From Mycolicibacterium aromaticivorans JS19b1 = JCM 16368 (GTDB lineage: Bacteria; Actinomycetota; Actinomycetes; Mycobacteriales; Mycobacteriaceae), in contig NZ_JALN02000001.1 of NCBI RefSeq assembly GCF_000559085.1, forward strand, positions 1,240,001 through 1,304,000: DNA of 64,000 nt. Direction: 5' to 3'. Shown here piece after piece: positions 17,740-25,819 of the stretch (the first letter of the stretch is position 1; each line of letters begins with the position of its first letter). The notes beneath the pieces were generated by a model. The model did no database searches and had not been told where the DNA came from. It saw only the letters and a program-made list of their open reading frames with translations. Position numbers and translations under genes: made by a program.

Positions 17740-19236
17740 CTATTGGGGAAGTCGCGCACTCGAACGTCGGCCGAGCGGTACCCGCAACACAACATCGGTT
17801 CCGCCGCCGGGGACGTCGTGCATTCCCAGCGATCCGTCGAGCTCAGCGGTGACCAGCGTCCGCACGATCTGCAGACCCAACCGGTCGGACTTCTCCAGCG
17901 AGAACCCTTCCGGAAGGCCACGCCCGTCGTCGTGCACGACGACGTCGAGCCACCGCGCCGAACGCTCCGCCCGAATCGTCACGCAGCCCTGCTTGGCCGA
18001 GGACTCGAAGGCGTGCTCGATGGCGTTCTGCACCAACTCGGTGACCACCATCACCAGTGCTGTGGCCCGGTCGGCGTCGAGCACCCCCAACGCCCCGTCC
18101 CGGTTGATCCGGATGGGGCTGTCGACCCGGGCCACGTCGTTCATGATCGGCAGGATCCGGTCGATCACCTCGTCGAGGTTGACCTCCTCGTCCACCGACA
18201 TCGACAGCGCCTCGTGGACCTGAGCAATCGACGCGACCCGTCGCACCGACTCCATCAGAGCCTCGCGGGCCTCCTCATTGCTGGTCCGGCGGGACTGCAG
18301 GCGCAGCAGCGCTGCGACGGTCTGCAGGTTGTTCTTCACCCGGTGGTGGATCTCGCGGATGGTCGCGTCCTTGGACAGCAGCGCGCGGTCGCGGCGCTTG
18401 ACCTCGGTGACGTCCCGGATCAGCACCGCCGCCCCCGCAGCGGCGCCGTGAACCACCAGCGGCAGCGTGCGCAGCAATACCGCCGCTCCACCCGCATCGA
18501 CCTCCAGGCGCATGCTCGACCCGCCGGACAGTGAGTCGCGGACGTGTTCGGCCAATTCCTGGGCCTCGAACGGGTCGGAGATCAACGGCCGGGTGATGAC
18601 CACCAGGTTGTGACCCTCCAACTCGGCGGCCAACCCCATCCGGTGATAGGCCGACAGCGCATTGGGGCTGGCATACGCGACGACGCCGTCGACGTCGAGG
18701 CGGATGAACCCGTCGCCGACGCGTGGGCTCGACCGGGACAGCGCCAGATCCCCCACGTTGGGGAAGGTGCCCTCCGACAGCATGTGCAGCAGGTTGCCCG
18801 CACAGTCCAGGTAGGCCCGCTCCAGCGGCGACGACGTGCGCCGCTCGGCCAGCGCGGTCTGGTGGGTCAGCACGGCCACCACCTGGTTGCTGTAACGCAC
18901 CGGGACCGCTTCGACGTTGATCGCGGGTTCGCGCGGCTCGAGATCGCTGTCGCCGCGCCCGATCGCCCCCGACGTGAAGGCCGATGTCACCAGTGGCAGA
19001 TCGCCGTCCGCGACGACGGAGCCGACGGCATCCCGGATCAGGACCGTCGGGGCGGTGTTGGGTCGGCATTGGGCCACACAGACCAGCCCGCCGTCATCGC
19101 GACGCACCCACATCAGATAGTCGGCGAACGAGAGGTCCGCCAAGAGCTGCCACTCGGCCACCACCGCATGCAAATGATCCACCGCACTGCCCGGCAGCAT
19201 CGTGTGCTCGGCGAGCAGGTCACCGAGGGTGGACAC
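17740..19236 (-). CDS. pdtaS: PdtaS, cytosolic sensor histidine kinase
   Basis: 498 residues: an N-terminal GAF-like domain (about 10-150), a PAS domain (about 170-280), a HisKA_2-type dimerisation helix IHHRVKNNLQT with phospho-acceptor His at 297/298, and an HATPase domain with LVMVVTELVQNAIEHAF and VVHDDGRGLPEGF. No transmembrane segment is present. In mycobacteria PdtaS (Rv3220c) phosphorylates the antiterminator-type regulator PdtaR, encoded elsewhere, and responds to metals and nitric oxide. All catalytic motifs are intact. It lies downstream of TB7.3 on the same strand with a 5-bp gap. Confidence 0.94.
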   Translation of the reverse strand: MSTLGDLLAEHTMLPGSAVDHLHAVVAEWQLLADLSFADYLMWVRRDDGGLVCVAQCRPNTAPTVLIRDAVGSVVADGDLPLVTSAFTSGAIGRGDSDLEPREPAINVEAVPVRYSNQVVAVLTHQTALAERRTSSPLERAYLDCAGNLLHMLSEGTFPNVGDLALSRSSPRVGDGFIRLDVDGVVAYASPNALSAYHRMGLAAELEGHNLVVITRPLISDPFEAQELAEHVRDSLSGGSSMRLEVDAGGAAVLLRTLPLVVHGAAAGAAVLIRDVTEVKRRDRALLSKDATIREIHHRVKNNLQTVAALLRLQSRRTSNEEAREALMESVRRVASIAQVHEALSMSVDEEVNLDEVIDRILPIMNDVARVDSPIRINRDGALGVLDADRATALVMVVTELVQNAIEHAFESSAKQGCVTIRAERSARWLDVVVHDDGRGLPEGFSLEKSDRLGLQIVRTLVTAELDGSLGMHDVPGGGTDVVLRVPLGRRSSARLPQ

Positions 19237-19241
19237 CGGGG

Positions 19242-19457
19242 CTAGTCGATCACGGCAATGAGGTCGCCGGCCTGGATGACGTCGCCCACGGACACGCTGA
19301 CCTCGGTGATGGTGCCGCCCACTTCGGCCAGCACCGGGATCTCCATCTTCATGGACTCCAGAAGCACCAGGGTGTCTCCCGCGCCGATCTGGTCGCCCTT
19401 GCTGACCACTACCTCGAGCACACTGGCCACGATTTCGGCGCGCACATCCTCGGCCAT
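19242..19457 (-). CDS. TB7.3, single-domain biotinylated (biotinyl-lipoyl attachment) protein
   Basis: 71 residues forming one biotinyl/lipoyl domain. The attachment lysine sits in ESMKMEIPV, as in biotin carboxyl carrier proteins. ATG 19457 was chosen because GAGG lies 5 nt upstream and the length then equals M. tuberculosis Rv3221c; a GTG two codons earlier is weaker. It could serve as a mobile carrier for an acyl-CoA carboxylase or simply be a biotin-accepting protein; no carboxylase subunit lies nearby. It is divergent from the bL37 gene. Confidence 0.9.
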   Translation of the reverse strand: MAEDVRAEIVASVLEVVVSKGDQIGAGDTLVLLESMKMEIPVLAEVGGTITEVSVSVGDVIQAGDLIAVID

Positions 19458-19597
19458 CTTCACCTCACTCTTGGTACCGCTCGTCTCTCAATGCCGCTCT
19501 ATCGAACCACAACACCGGGTGGTCAGAGGTTCGACTGCGCCGTGAGACACTTTATTCAGGGCTGAACCATGCAGCGCAAAATTATTGGAGGTACATC

Positions 19598-19672
19598 ATG
19601 GCCAAGCGTGGTCGTAAGAAGCGTGACCGCAAGCACAGCAAAGCCAATCACGGCAGGCGTCCCAACGCCTGA
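19598..19672 (+). CDS. 50S ribosomal protein bL37 (24 residues)
   Basis: Tiny, extremely basic protein: 24 codons from ATG 19598 to TGA 19672, beginning MAKRGRKKRDRKHSKANHG and ending RRPNA. It matches, with about one substitution, the mycobacterium-specific large-subunit protein bL37 first seen in M. smegmatis ribosome structures. A strong ribosome-binding site GGAGGT sits at 19587-19592 and an intrinsic terminator follows directly, so it forms its own short transcription unit. It is too short for most gene finders and is often unannotated. Confidence 0.9.
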   Translation: MAKRGRKKRDRKHSKANHGRRPNA

Positions 19673-19675
19673 TAC

Positions 19676-19712
19676 CAAAAGGGCCCGGCAAATCTGCCGG
19701 GCACTTTTGTTT
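19676..19712 (+). terminator. Intrinsic terminator of the bL37 gene
   Basis: GCCCGGCA (19683-19690) pairs with TGCCGGGC (19695-19702) around loop AATC. Flanking AAAAG and CTTTT extend the stem, and TTTTGTTTGT follows. The A-tract on the other side makes it potentially bidirectional, also serving the convergent sigH-rshA transcript. Confidence 0.88.
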
Positions 19713-19721
19713 GTGCTGCTG

Positions 19722-20036
19722 CTATCCGCGCCGAATGATCGTGGTCTGGCTGATCTGTAGCCGTACCTTCTCCAGCAGGTGCTGGGGCGCCTTCTCCCCG
19801 CTGCACCGCGACGCGACCAGCTTCTTGATCCGCTCCTCGACCCCATAATGACGCAAGCACGTCGGGCACTCTTCGAGATGATGGCGCAGGCGGTCACGCG
19901 TCTCGGTGGTGCATTCACCGTCGAGCAGCGTCCAGACCTCGGCGATCACCGCAGCGCACTCGGGGTGGTCGGGGTCCACCGGTCCGATCGGCGGGCGCCA
20001 CTCGGCTTCGCCGCCCGATACCTGATCGTCGCTCAT
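19722..20036 (-). CDS. rshA: RshA, zinc-binding anti-sigma factor of SigH
   Basis: 104 residues. The ZAS anti-sigma signature HHLEECPTC (His-x3-Cys-x2-Cys) binds zinc and senses disulfide stress. An upstream cysteine ([10 protein letters not shown]) and a C-terminal one (ASRCSGEK) complete the set. Oxidation releases SigH. It overlaps the sigH stop by 4 nt (ATGA-type), so sigma and anti-sigma factor are translationally coupled. Ortholog of Rv3221A and functionally of Streptomyces RsrA. Confidence 0.93.
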   Translation of the reverse strand: MSDDQVSGGEAEWRPPIGPVDPDHPECAAVIAEVWTLLDGECTTETRDRLRHHLEECPTCLRHYGVEERIKKLVASRCSGEKAPQHLLEKVRLQISQTTIIRRG

Positions 20037-20689
20037 GACGACACCTCCTCCGGCGCATCTTCCGCGTGCCCGCGGCTGAATCCACGCTCCTTGGCGACGT
20101 CGGCCAGCAGGCCGCGCAGCTGGCGCCTACCTCGGTGCAGTCGGGACATCACCGTCCCGATCGGGGTATCCATGATCTCGGCGATCTCCTTGTACGGGAA
20201 GCCCTCGACGTCGGCGTAATACACCGCCATTCGAAACTCCTCCGGCAACGCCTGCAGAGCTTCCTTGATCTCGGTGTCGGGCAGCAGTTCGAGGGCCTCG
20301 ACCTCTGCCGACCGCAGACCAGTGGAGGTGTGCTCGGCGTTGGCCGCCAACTGCCAGTCGGTGATCTCCTCGGTCGGATACTCCGCCGGCTGGCGCTGCT
20401 TCTTGCGGTAACTGTTGATGTAGGTGTTGGTCAGAATCCGGTACAACCAGGCTTTGAGGTTGGTGCCTTCGCGGAACGACCGAAAGCCGGCGTAGGCCTT
20501 GACCATGGTTTCCTGCAACAAATCTTCGGCGTCGGCCGGGTTGCGCGTCATGCGGAGTGCACCGCCGTAGAGCTGGTCCAGCAGCGGAATGGCGTCACGC
20601 TCGAAGCGTGCCGTCAACTCCGCATCGGACTCTTCGCGTTCGGCGACCTGGGCTGGGCCCGAACCGTCGGCGCTGTCGATGTCGGTCAT
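20033..20689 (-). CDS. sigH: SigH, ECF sigma factor of thiol-oxidative and heat stress
   Basis: 218 residues in the short form. Region 2 reads [20 protein letters not shown] with the -10 recognition helix [21 protein letters not shown]. Region 4 reads [20 protein letters not shown] followed by the recognition helix [20 protein letters not shown] 20689 (MTDIDSADG) is the start matching M. tuberculosis SigH. It has only a weak ribosome site, AGAAGG, well upstream. The same frame continues 39 codons further up to GTG 20806, listed separately. It is coupled to rshA downstream. Confidence 0.95.
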   Translation of the reverse strand: MTDIDSADGSGPAQVAEREESDAELTARFERDAIPLLDQLYGGALRMTRNPADAEDLLQETMVKAYAGFRSFREGTNLKAWLYRILTNTYINSYRKKQRQPAEYPTEEITDWQLAANAEHTSTGLRSAEVEALELLPDTEIKEALQALPEEFRMAVYYADVEGFPYKEIAEIMDTPIGTVMSRLHRGRRQLRGLLADVAKERGFSRGHAEDAPEEVSS

Positions 20690-20806
20690 TGTGGGTGACA
20701 CAGTCCCTTCTGCCGCTGCGCCCGGGACGAGCTCCAGCAGCGGTATCGGACGGATGAAAAGTGCGGGTGCCTGCTCATCGGCCATCATGCAGACTGCAGC
20801 TGACAC
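20690..20806 (-). other. In-frame N-terminal extension of sigH (possible long isoform)
   Basis: The sigH frame stays open for 39 codons above the short start, beginning GTG 20806 ([17 protein letters not shown]). AAGGAG stands 9 nt before this GTG, a better ribosome site than the short form has. In Streptomyces, sigma-R is made in a long, unstable isoform from a stress-induced upstream start, and a similar arrangement has been described for mycobacterial SigH. The extension carries one cysteine. Here a stable short and an unstable long SigH is an inference. Confidence 0.5.
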
Positions 20807-20887
20807 CGGACTTCTCTCCTTCCAATCCTAAGGCTGTGACCAACATCTTTTCGGTCGCGGGCCTCGAGAGCTGCGACCAATGTCCAC

Positions 20888-20915
20888 AACAGGATTTCTC
20901 ACCGCGCTATTTCCC
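20888..20915 (-). promoter_or_regulatory. Candidate SigH-type autoregulated promoter
   Basis: On the minus strand GGGAAA (20910-20915), 19 bp, then GTT (20888-20890) approximates the SigH/SigR consensus GGGAAY-N16-20-GTT. The -35 differs by one base. Transcripts would start near 20880 and include the upstream GTG 20806, the start of the long SigH form. It lies inside the 5' region of the divergent ybaK gene. Confidence 0.4.
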
Positions 20916-20933
20916 GTGGTTATTCTGTGCCCC

Positions 20934-21422
20934 GTGAGTCGTGCGGCCACCCCTGCGATCGCCGCGCTGATCGCGGCCGATGCACCCCATGAGGTGCTGC
21001 GTTACCACCATGACCCCCGCTCGGACTCCTACGGCGAAGAGGCGGTCGCCGCTCTGGCGGGTGATTCGGTGGCGCCCGAACAGATCTTCAAGACGCTGGT
21101 GATCGCTTCTGGTGCGGTGCTGGCTGTGGCGGTGTTGCCGGTGCCGTGGAAGCTGTCGCTGAAGGCCGCCGCCGCCGCGTTGGGGCTCGCCAAGGCGGCG
21201 ATGGCCGACCGCGCCGCCGCCGAACGGGCCACCGGTTACGTGCTCGGCGGGATCTCGCCGCTGGGCCAGCGCAAGCGGCTGCCGACAGTGGTCGACGCGT
21301 CGGCGCTGGGCTACGACCGGGTGCTGTGCAGTGCGGGCAAGCGGGGCTGGGATGTCGCTCTGGCCCCGCAGGATCTGATTCGGCTGACCGAGGCGGTGAC
21401 TGCCGACATCCGCGCCGTCTAG
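20934..21422 (+). CDS. YbaK/ProX-family aminoacyl-tRNA deacylase
   Basis: 162 residues, YbaK (Cys-tRNA-Pro deacylase) family. Motifs: QIFKTLVI with the conserved Lys, VLPVPWKLSLKAAA, and GYVLGGISPLGQRKRLPTVVD, the hallmark GGxxPxG loop. It clears mischarged Cys-tRNA(Pro) in trans. GTG 20934 gives the usual N-terminus (VSRAATPAIA); the longer open frame to 20880 would add a hydrophobic stretch atypical of the family. It is divergent from sigH and followed after 9 bp by the SDR gene. Corresponds to the Rv3224A/B region, where the M. tuberculosis gene is split; this copy is intact. Confidence 0.9.
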   Translation: MSRAATPAIAALIAADAPHEVLRYHHDPRSDSYGEEAVAALAGDSVAPEQIFKTLVIASGAVLAVAVLPVPWKLSLKAAAAALGLAKAAMADRAAAERATGYVLGGISPLGQRKRLPTVVDASALGYDRVLCSAGKRGWDVALAPQDLIRLTEAVTADIRAV

Positions 21423-21431
21423 GGTGACGGA

Positions 21432-22277
21432 ATGTCCTTCTCCGGCAAGACCATGTTCATCTCGGGAGCCAGCCGCGGCATCGGCCTGGCCATCGCCAAA
21501 CGCGTCGCCGCCGACGGCGCCAACATCGCGCTGGTGGCCAAGACCACCGAGCCGCATCCGAAGTTGCCCGGCACCATCTACACCGCCGCCAAGGAGATCG
21601 AAGAGGCCGGCGGCCAGGCGCTGCCGATCGTCGGTGACGTCCGCGACGGCGACTCGGTGGCCGCCGCCGTGGCCAAGGCCGTCGAGCAGTTCGGTGCCAT
21701 CGACATCTGTGTCAACAACGCCTCGGCCATCAACCTCGGCTCCATCGAGGAGGTGCCGCTCAAGCGGTTCGACTTGATGAACGGCATCCAGGTGCGCGGC
21801 ACCTACGCCGTTTCGCGGGCCTGCATCCCGCACATGAAGGGCCGGGAGAATCCGCACATCCTCACGCTCTCGCCGCCGATCCGGCTGGAATCACAGTGGC
21901 TCAAGCCGACCCCCTACATGATGGCGAAGTTCGGAATGACGTTGTGCGCCTTGGGAATCGCCGAAGAGATGCGCGACGCCGGCATCGCCTCCAATACGCT
22001 CTGGCCACGCACCATGGTTGCCACGGCGGCAGTGCAGAACCTGCTGGGCGGTGACGAGGCGATGGCCCGCTCCCGCAAGCCTGAAGTCTATGCCGACGCC
22101 GCCTACGCCGTGCTGAGCAAGCCGGCCCGCGAATACACCGGACAAACGCTGCTGTGCGAGGACGTGCTGGTGGACTCCGGCGTCAGCGACCTGTCGGTCT
22201 ACGACTGCATTCCGGGGTCGGAGTTGGGGGTGGACCTGTGGGTCGACACCCCCAACCCGCCCGGGTATCGCACGTAG
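21432..22277 (+). CDS. Short-chain dehydrogenase/reductase (Rv3224 homolog)
   Basis: 281 residues, classical SDR. The cofactor motif is SGASRGIG near residue 12; NNASAINLGS follows. The catalytic Ser is in LTLSPPI and the YxxxK pair in PYMMAKFG. The long loop HPKLPGTIYTAAKEI and the C-terminal YDCIPGSELGVDLWVD place it with HSDL2-like SDRs. A basic residue in SGASRGIG and ALVAKTTEPH suggests NADP(H). Substrate unknown. It follows the ybaK gene by 9 bp and is convergent with the diguanylate cyclase gene after 4 bp. Confidence 0.9.
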   Translation: MSFSGKTMFISGASRGIGLAIAKRVAADGANIALVAKTTEPHPKLPGTIYTAAKEIEEAGGQALPIVGDVRDGDSVAAAVAKAVEQFGAIDICVNNASAINLGSIEEVPLKRFDLMNGIQVRGTYAVSRACIPHMKGRENPHILTLSPPIRLESQWLKPTPYMMAKFGMTLCALGIAEEMRDAGIASNTLWPRTMVATAAVQNLLGGDEAMARSRKPEVYADAAYAVLSKPAREYTGQTLLCEDVLVDSGVSDLSVYDCIPGSELGVDLWVDTPNPPGYRT

Positions 22278-22281
22278 GCGC

Positions 22282-24033
22282 CTACACCTGCACGACAGTG
22301 TTGCGGCCGGTCTCCTTGGCCCGGTACATCGCCTCGTCGGCGCGGGCCGTCGCAGTGGTGGCGCTTTCACCGGGGACGGCGAGGGTGGCACCAATACTCA
22401 AGCTGGCGTGGATCATTCCGCCCGGATGGAAGATCGGTTCAGCCGCGCGGTGGCGGATCGATTCCGCGATCTCGATGACGGCGTCGAGGTCGCGGACGGC
22501 GGGCAGGAGGACGAGGATCTCGTCCCCGCCGGTGCGGCCCACCGTGTCGCCCGGACGCACGCACTCACGGATGCGGGTCGCCAGGCTCGCGAGCACGATG
22601 TCCCCGACAGCGTGCCCCCACTCGTCGTTGATGCGTTTGAAGCCGTCGACGTCGCAGAACAGCACACCCAGGCATCTGCCGTCACCGCCGAGTGTGGTCA
22701 ACGCCGATTCGAGACGGGCGATCGCCTCGGCCCGGTTCACCAGCCCGGTGAGCTCGTCGAACCGGGCCAGCCGCTCGAGCCGGCGCTCGAACTCGACCTG
22801 ATCGTCGACGACGCGCAGAGCCGCGATCACTCCGTCGGAGTTCCCGTCGATGCCCACGTACGGCTTCGAGCGGCAGTCGACCCAGCGGAATCCGCCGTCC
22901 GCGCAGATGATCCGGAACCGTTCGACGGCGGGTTCCGCTGTGCCGGTGCGGTGTCGGCCCATCCCGACCGAACCCACGTCGTCGGCATGAATGTGGCGAC
23001 GAAATTCCGAGCCGATCCACGAGCTGTCGCCGAAAGTTGTTCGCACAGAGGGCGAAGCCCACACAACCCGTGCGCCTCGCACATGAATGACGGCGTCCAC
23101 GGCGTTCTCGGCGAGGATCCGGTAACGCGCTTCGGCGTCTTGCCGTTCGCGGATCAGGAGTGCCCTGTCGATCAGAAGGCGCTGTTCACGCTGGCTCAGG
23201 TAGAAAACCGCGACGCCGATCACGACGGCGCCCGCCGAGATCGACAGCGCCCACACCGCGCCTTCCTCGACCCCGACGGCCAGGAACGCCAACCGGGACA
23301 GCCCGACGACGAGTGGCAGGGCGACGAACAATGCGGCCATCCGGACCAGGCCCAGACCGTCGGGGCGGGCCAGTAGCCAGGCCACCGGATTCGCGTCGGC
23401 GCGCCCGGCGAAGGTCGCCGCGATGAGCAGCAGCAAGCTGACTGCGGTGGCAATGCCCATACCGGTTACCGACGTCATCTCGGTGAGGGAGAGCGCCTGG
23501 AACGTATAGACCACCGTCACCAGGAAGGGGATCAGCGCCGCGGACACCAGGCACACCGTTCGTATCGACCTGGCCGCTCGATGGTCCAGGCGCATCAGCG
23601 CAACCGCGATGCCCAGCAAGAGGACTGTCACCGCCGTCTGGATGCTCGGCCGACCCGGCCACGGCCTCTGCATGGCCGCGACGCCGCCGGGAAACCACAG
23701 CCCGTCCAACCCGAATGCCAGGCCCGTCGCGTACTCCGCGATGAACAGCGTCGCCACCGCAACGCATGCGGCGGCCAACCCACGGGCGACCCATACCTGG
23801 GCCCGGGTGCCACGCCGGGACTGGACCAGGATGGCCATACCCAGCGTGGCCATCAACAGGGCAGCCCAGGGCGTCACCTGCGGCCAGGACGGGAAGACTC
23901 TGGTGAGCCGCACGGTACCGGTCGCCCAGCCGATCCAGTCCGCAGCGCTGACCAGAAAGACCACCGCCAACGCCGTGCGGCCAGCTCGACGCACCAGCGT
24001 TTCGAGCTGCGCGTCGAGCTCGGCCTCGGCCAT
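22282..24033 (-). CDS. Membrane-bound PAS-GGDEF diguanylate cyclase
   Basis: 583 residues. The N-terminal half (to about 285) has eight or so hydrophobic helices, resembling a MASE-type membrane sensor. A PAS domain follows (about 300-420: YRILAENAVDAVIHVRGARV), then a GGDEF domain (about 430-583). The signature reads GGDEI at 502-506 instead of GGDEF. An inhibitory I-site RxxD (RPGD, 493-496) lies exactly five residues before it. It probably makes c-di-GMP under product feedback. No EAL domain is present. Not part of the M. tuberculosis gene order as I recall it, so likely specific to the rapid growers. Confidence 0.87.
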   Translation of the reverse strand: MAEAELDAQLETLVRRAGRTALAVVFLVSAADWIGWATGTVRLTRVFPSWPQVTPWAALLMATLGMAILVQSRRGTRAQVWVARGLAAACVAVATLFIAEYATGLAFGLDGLWFPGGVAAMQRPWPGRPSIQTAVTVLLLGIAVALMRLDHRAARSIRTVCLVSAALIPFLVTVVYTFQALSLTEMTSVTGMGIATAVSLLLLIAATFAGRADANPVAWLLARPDGLGLVRMAALFVALPLVVGLSRLAFLAVGVEEGAVWALSISAGAVVIGVAVFYLSQREQRLLIDRALLIRERQDAEARYRILAENAVDAVIHVRGARVVWASPSVRTTFGDSSWIGSEFRRHIHADDVGSVGMGRHRTGTAEPAVERFRIICADGGFRWVDCRSKPYVGIDGNSDGVIAALRVVDDQVEFERRLERLARFDELTGLVNRAEAIARLESALTTLGGDGRCLGVLFCDVDGFKRINDEWGHAVGDIVLASLATRIRECVRPGDTVGRTGGDEILVLLPAVRDLDAVIEIAESIRHRAAEPIFHPGGMIHASLSIGATLAVPGESATTATARADEAMYRAKETGRNTVVQV

Positions 24034-24150
24034 CAGTTCTCCCCGTGCAACGGTGTACCGGCATTGTGCCGTACCGGGGTGTCAGCCGGACGCACGTTCA
24101 CCGGGCATTACGTCGGCAAACGCAGAGGACTTAAGTCCACGTCATCCGGG

Positions 24151-24246
24151 CTTCGGGCGTAGCCCACGCCGCTAGTTCTTCGGGCGTAGCCCACGCTGCT
24201 AGTTCTTCGGGCGTAGCCCACGCTGCTAGTTCTTCGGGCGTAGCCC
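24151..24246. repeat. 27-bp tandem repeat at the aldehyde dehydrogenase 3' end
   Basis: The 15-mer CTTCGGGCGTAGCCC occurs at 24151, 24178, 24205 and 24232, an exact 27-bp period. Spacers are ACGCCGCTAGTT once and ACGCTGCTAGTT twice. On the minus strand each unit repeats the last codons and TAG stop of the dehydrogenase (GLRPKN-stop), so the gene's own end has been copied downstream. The copy inside the gene extends to a perfect hairpin CTTCGGGC-gta-GCCCGAAG (24232-24250). Likely variable in copy number between strains. Confidence 0.9.
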
Positions 24247-25764
24247 GAAGCGGCGAACGCCCGTGCCCGCGAAGGCCCGCATCGCCGCCAACGCGATCCG
24301 GCCCTGCCGCCGCGACGACGAGTACCAGACCAGCTCTGACTTCTGGGTGGGAATTCGCGGGGCGGTGATCGCCTGCTGGCGGCAGAACTTGATCAGGCCG
24401 CTCGGGCCACCGGCCCGGTAGCCGATACCGGAGTCCTTCCAGCCGCCCATCGGAAGCGACGGGCAGAAAACGTTGGTCAGGGCGTCGTTGATGTTGACCG
24501 CGCCGCACTCCAGTCGACGGGCCACCCGCTCACCGCGTTCGATGTCGCCGGTCCACACCGTGGCCGACAACCCGTACTTGGAGTCGTTGGCCAACCGGAT
24601 GGCCTCCTCCTCGTCGGCGACCTTCACCACCGGCAGCGTCGGGCCGAACGTCTCCTCGGCAATGCAGGACATCGTCGGGGTGACGTCGGCAAGCACGGTC
24701 GGCTGATAGAACGTTCCGACGCCGGTGGGCTTACCCCCGGTCAACACGCGCGCGCCGGCGGCGACCGCGTCCTTGACGTGGCCGTCGACGATATCGCGCT
24801 GCGCCGCGGTGGCCATCGCACCCGTGTCGTACTTGAAGCCCGAATCTTCTTGTCCCTGAGCGAGATTGCGGACATTCGCGGTGAGCTTGCCGATGAACTC
24901 GTCGTACACCGGAGCCTCGACGTACACCCGCTCCACCGAGATGCAGACCTGCCCGGAATTGAACATCCCGCCCCAGGCGATGCCGTTGGCGGCACGGTCG
25001 ATGTCGGCGTCGGCCAGCACGATCGCCGGATCCTTGCCGCCGAGCTCCAGGCTGAACGGGATCAGCCGCTCGGCGCAGGCCACCGCGACCTTGCGGCCGG
25101 TGGCGGTCGATCCGGTGAAGTGGATGTAGTCGGCATTGTTGATCACCGCGGCGCCGGTCTCGCCGTATCCGGTCGCGAGGCTCAGCACGGGCGGCGCGCC
25201 GACCTCGGTCCAGCCCCTGGCGAACTCGACAGCCGAAAGTGGGGTCACCTCAGACGGTTTCAGCAACACTGCCGCCCCCGCGGCGAGCGCGGGCACCACG
25301 TCGAGGGCCAGCATCGCCAGCGGGAAGTTCCACGGCTCGATGATCCCGACCAGCTGGTACGGGCGGTAGCGGGTGGTGAGCTTCTTGATCTTGTACAGCG
25401 GGCTGTGCGGCTTGGGGTGCGCGTCGGCCAGGAAGGCTTCGGCGTTGCCAGCCCAGTACTTGATCGAGTCGGCGATCGCCACCGGTTCGAGGCTGGCGTC
25501 GTTGCGCGACTTGCCCGACTCCGACATCAACACCTCGGTGAGGTGATCGGCGTTGTCGAGGATCCAGTCCTGCCACTTGTACATCCAGACCTTGCGTCCG
25601 CGCGGGCCGATCTCTTCCCACTCGGTTTGGAACAACCGGAGCTCGCGGGCTTTCGCGGCGACGGCGTCCGGACCGTCGACGGGCACGAAACCGGCGACGC
25701 GGCCGTCGGCCGGGTTGCGCACGGTGATCGTGGCCTTGTCGGCCTTGGGCTCGACGGCGGTCAT
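24226..25764 (-). CDS. NAD(P)-dependent aldehyde dehydrogenase
   Basis: 512 residues, aldehyde dehydrogenase superfamily. Cofactor region: IIEPWNFPLAMLALDVVPAL, then FTGSTATGRKV. The general base Glu is in ELGGKDPAIV and the nucleophilic Cys in FNSGQVCISVERV. NPADGRVAGFVPVDG marks the N-terminus. It resembles succinic-semialdehyde-type dehydrogenases, but substrate cannot be fixed. The C-terminal tail of about 40 residues (SSSRRQGRIALAAMRAFAGTG) is basic and may contact a membrane. It ends inside the 27-bp repeat. Monocistronic, and absent from the remembered M. tuberculosis order. Confidence 0.9.
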   Translation of the reverse strand: MTAVEPKADKATITVRNPADGRVAGFVPVDGPDAVAAKARELRLFQTEWEEIGPRGRKVWMYKWQDWILDNADHLTEVLMSESGKSRNDASLEPVAIADSIKYWAGNAEAFLADAHPKPHSPLYKIKKLTTRYRPYQLVGIIEPWNFPLAMLALDVVPALAAGAAVLLKPSEVTPLSAVEFARGWTEVGAPPVLSLATGYGETGAAVINNADYIHFTGSTATGRKVAVACAERLIPFSLELGGKDPAIVLADADIDRAANGIAWGGMFNSGQVCISVERVYVEAPVYDEFIGKLTANVRNLAQGQEDSGFKYDTGAMATAAQRDIVDGHVKDAVAAGARVLTGGKPTGVGTFYQPTVLADVTPTMSCIAEETFGPTLPVVKVADEEEAIRLANDSKYGLSATVWTGDIERGERVARRLECGAVNINDALTNVFCPSLPMGGWKDSGIGYRAGGPSGLIKFCRQQAITAPRIPTQKSELVWYSSSRRQGRIALAAMRAFAGTGVRRFGLRPKN

Positions 25765-25819
25765 GGCCGCTCCTCTCGCTGGTCAGGTCTTGGCTGTGAG
25801 CCTAACCGGCACCGCGTCG

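Noticed and set aside
24151..24246. Possible CRISPR array
   Set aside because: The 27-bp units are contiguous and near identical, with no unique spacers and no cas genes.
24131..24508. Open frame containing the repeated nonapeptide WATPEELAA
   Set aside because: The repeat exists only because the 27-bp DNA unit is nine codons long; the rest is a shadow of the aldehyde dehydrogenase.
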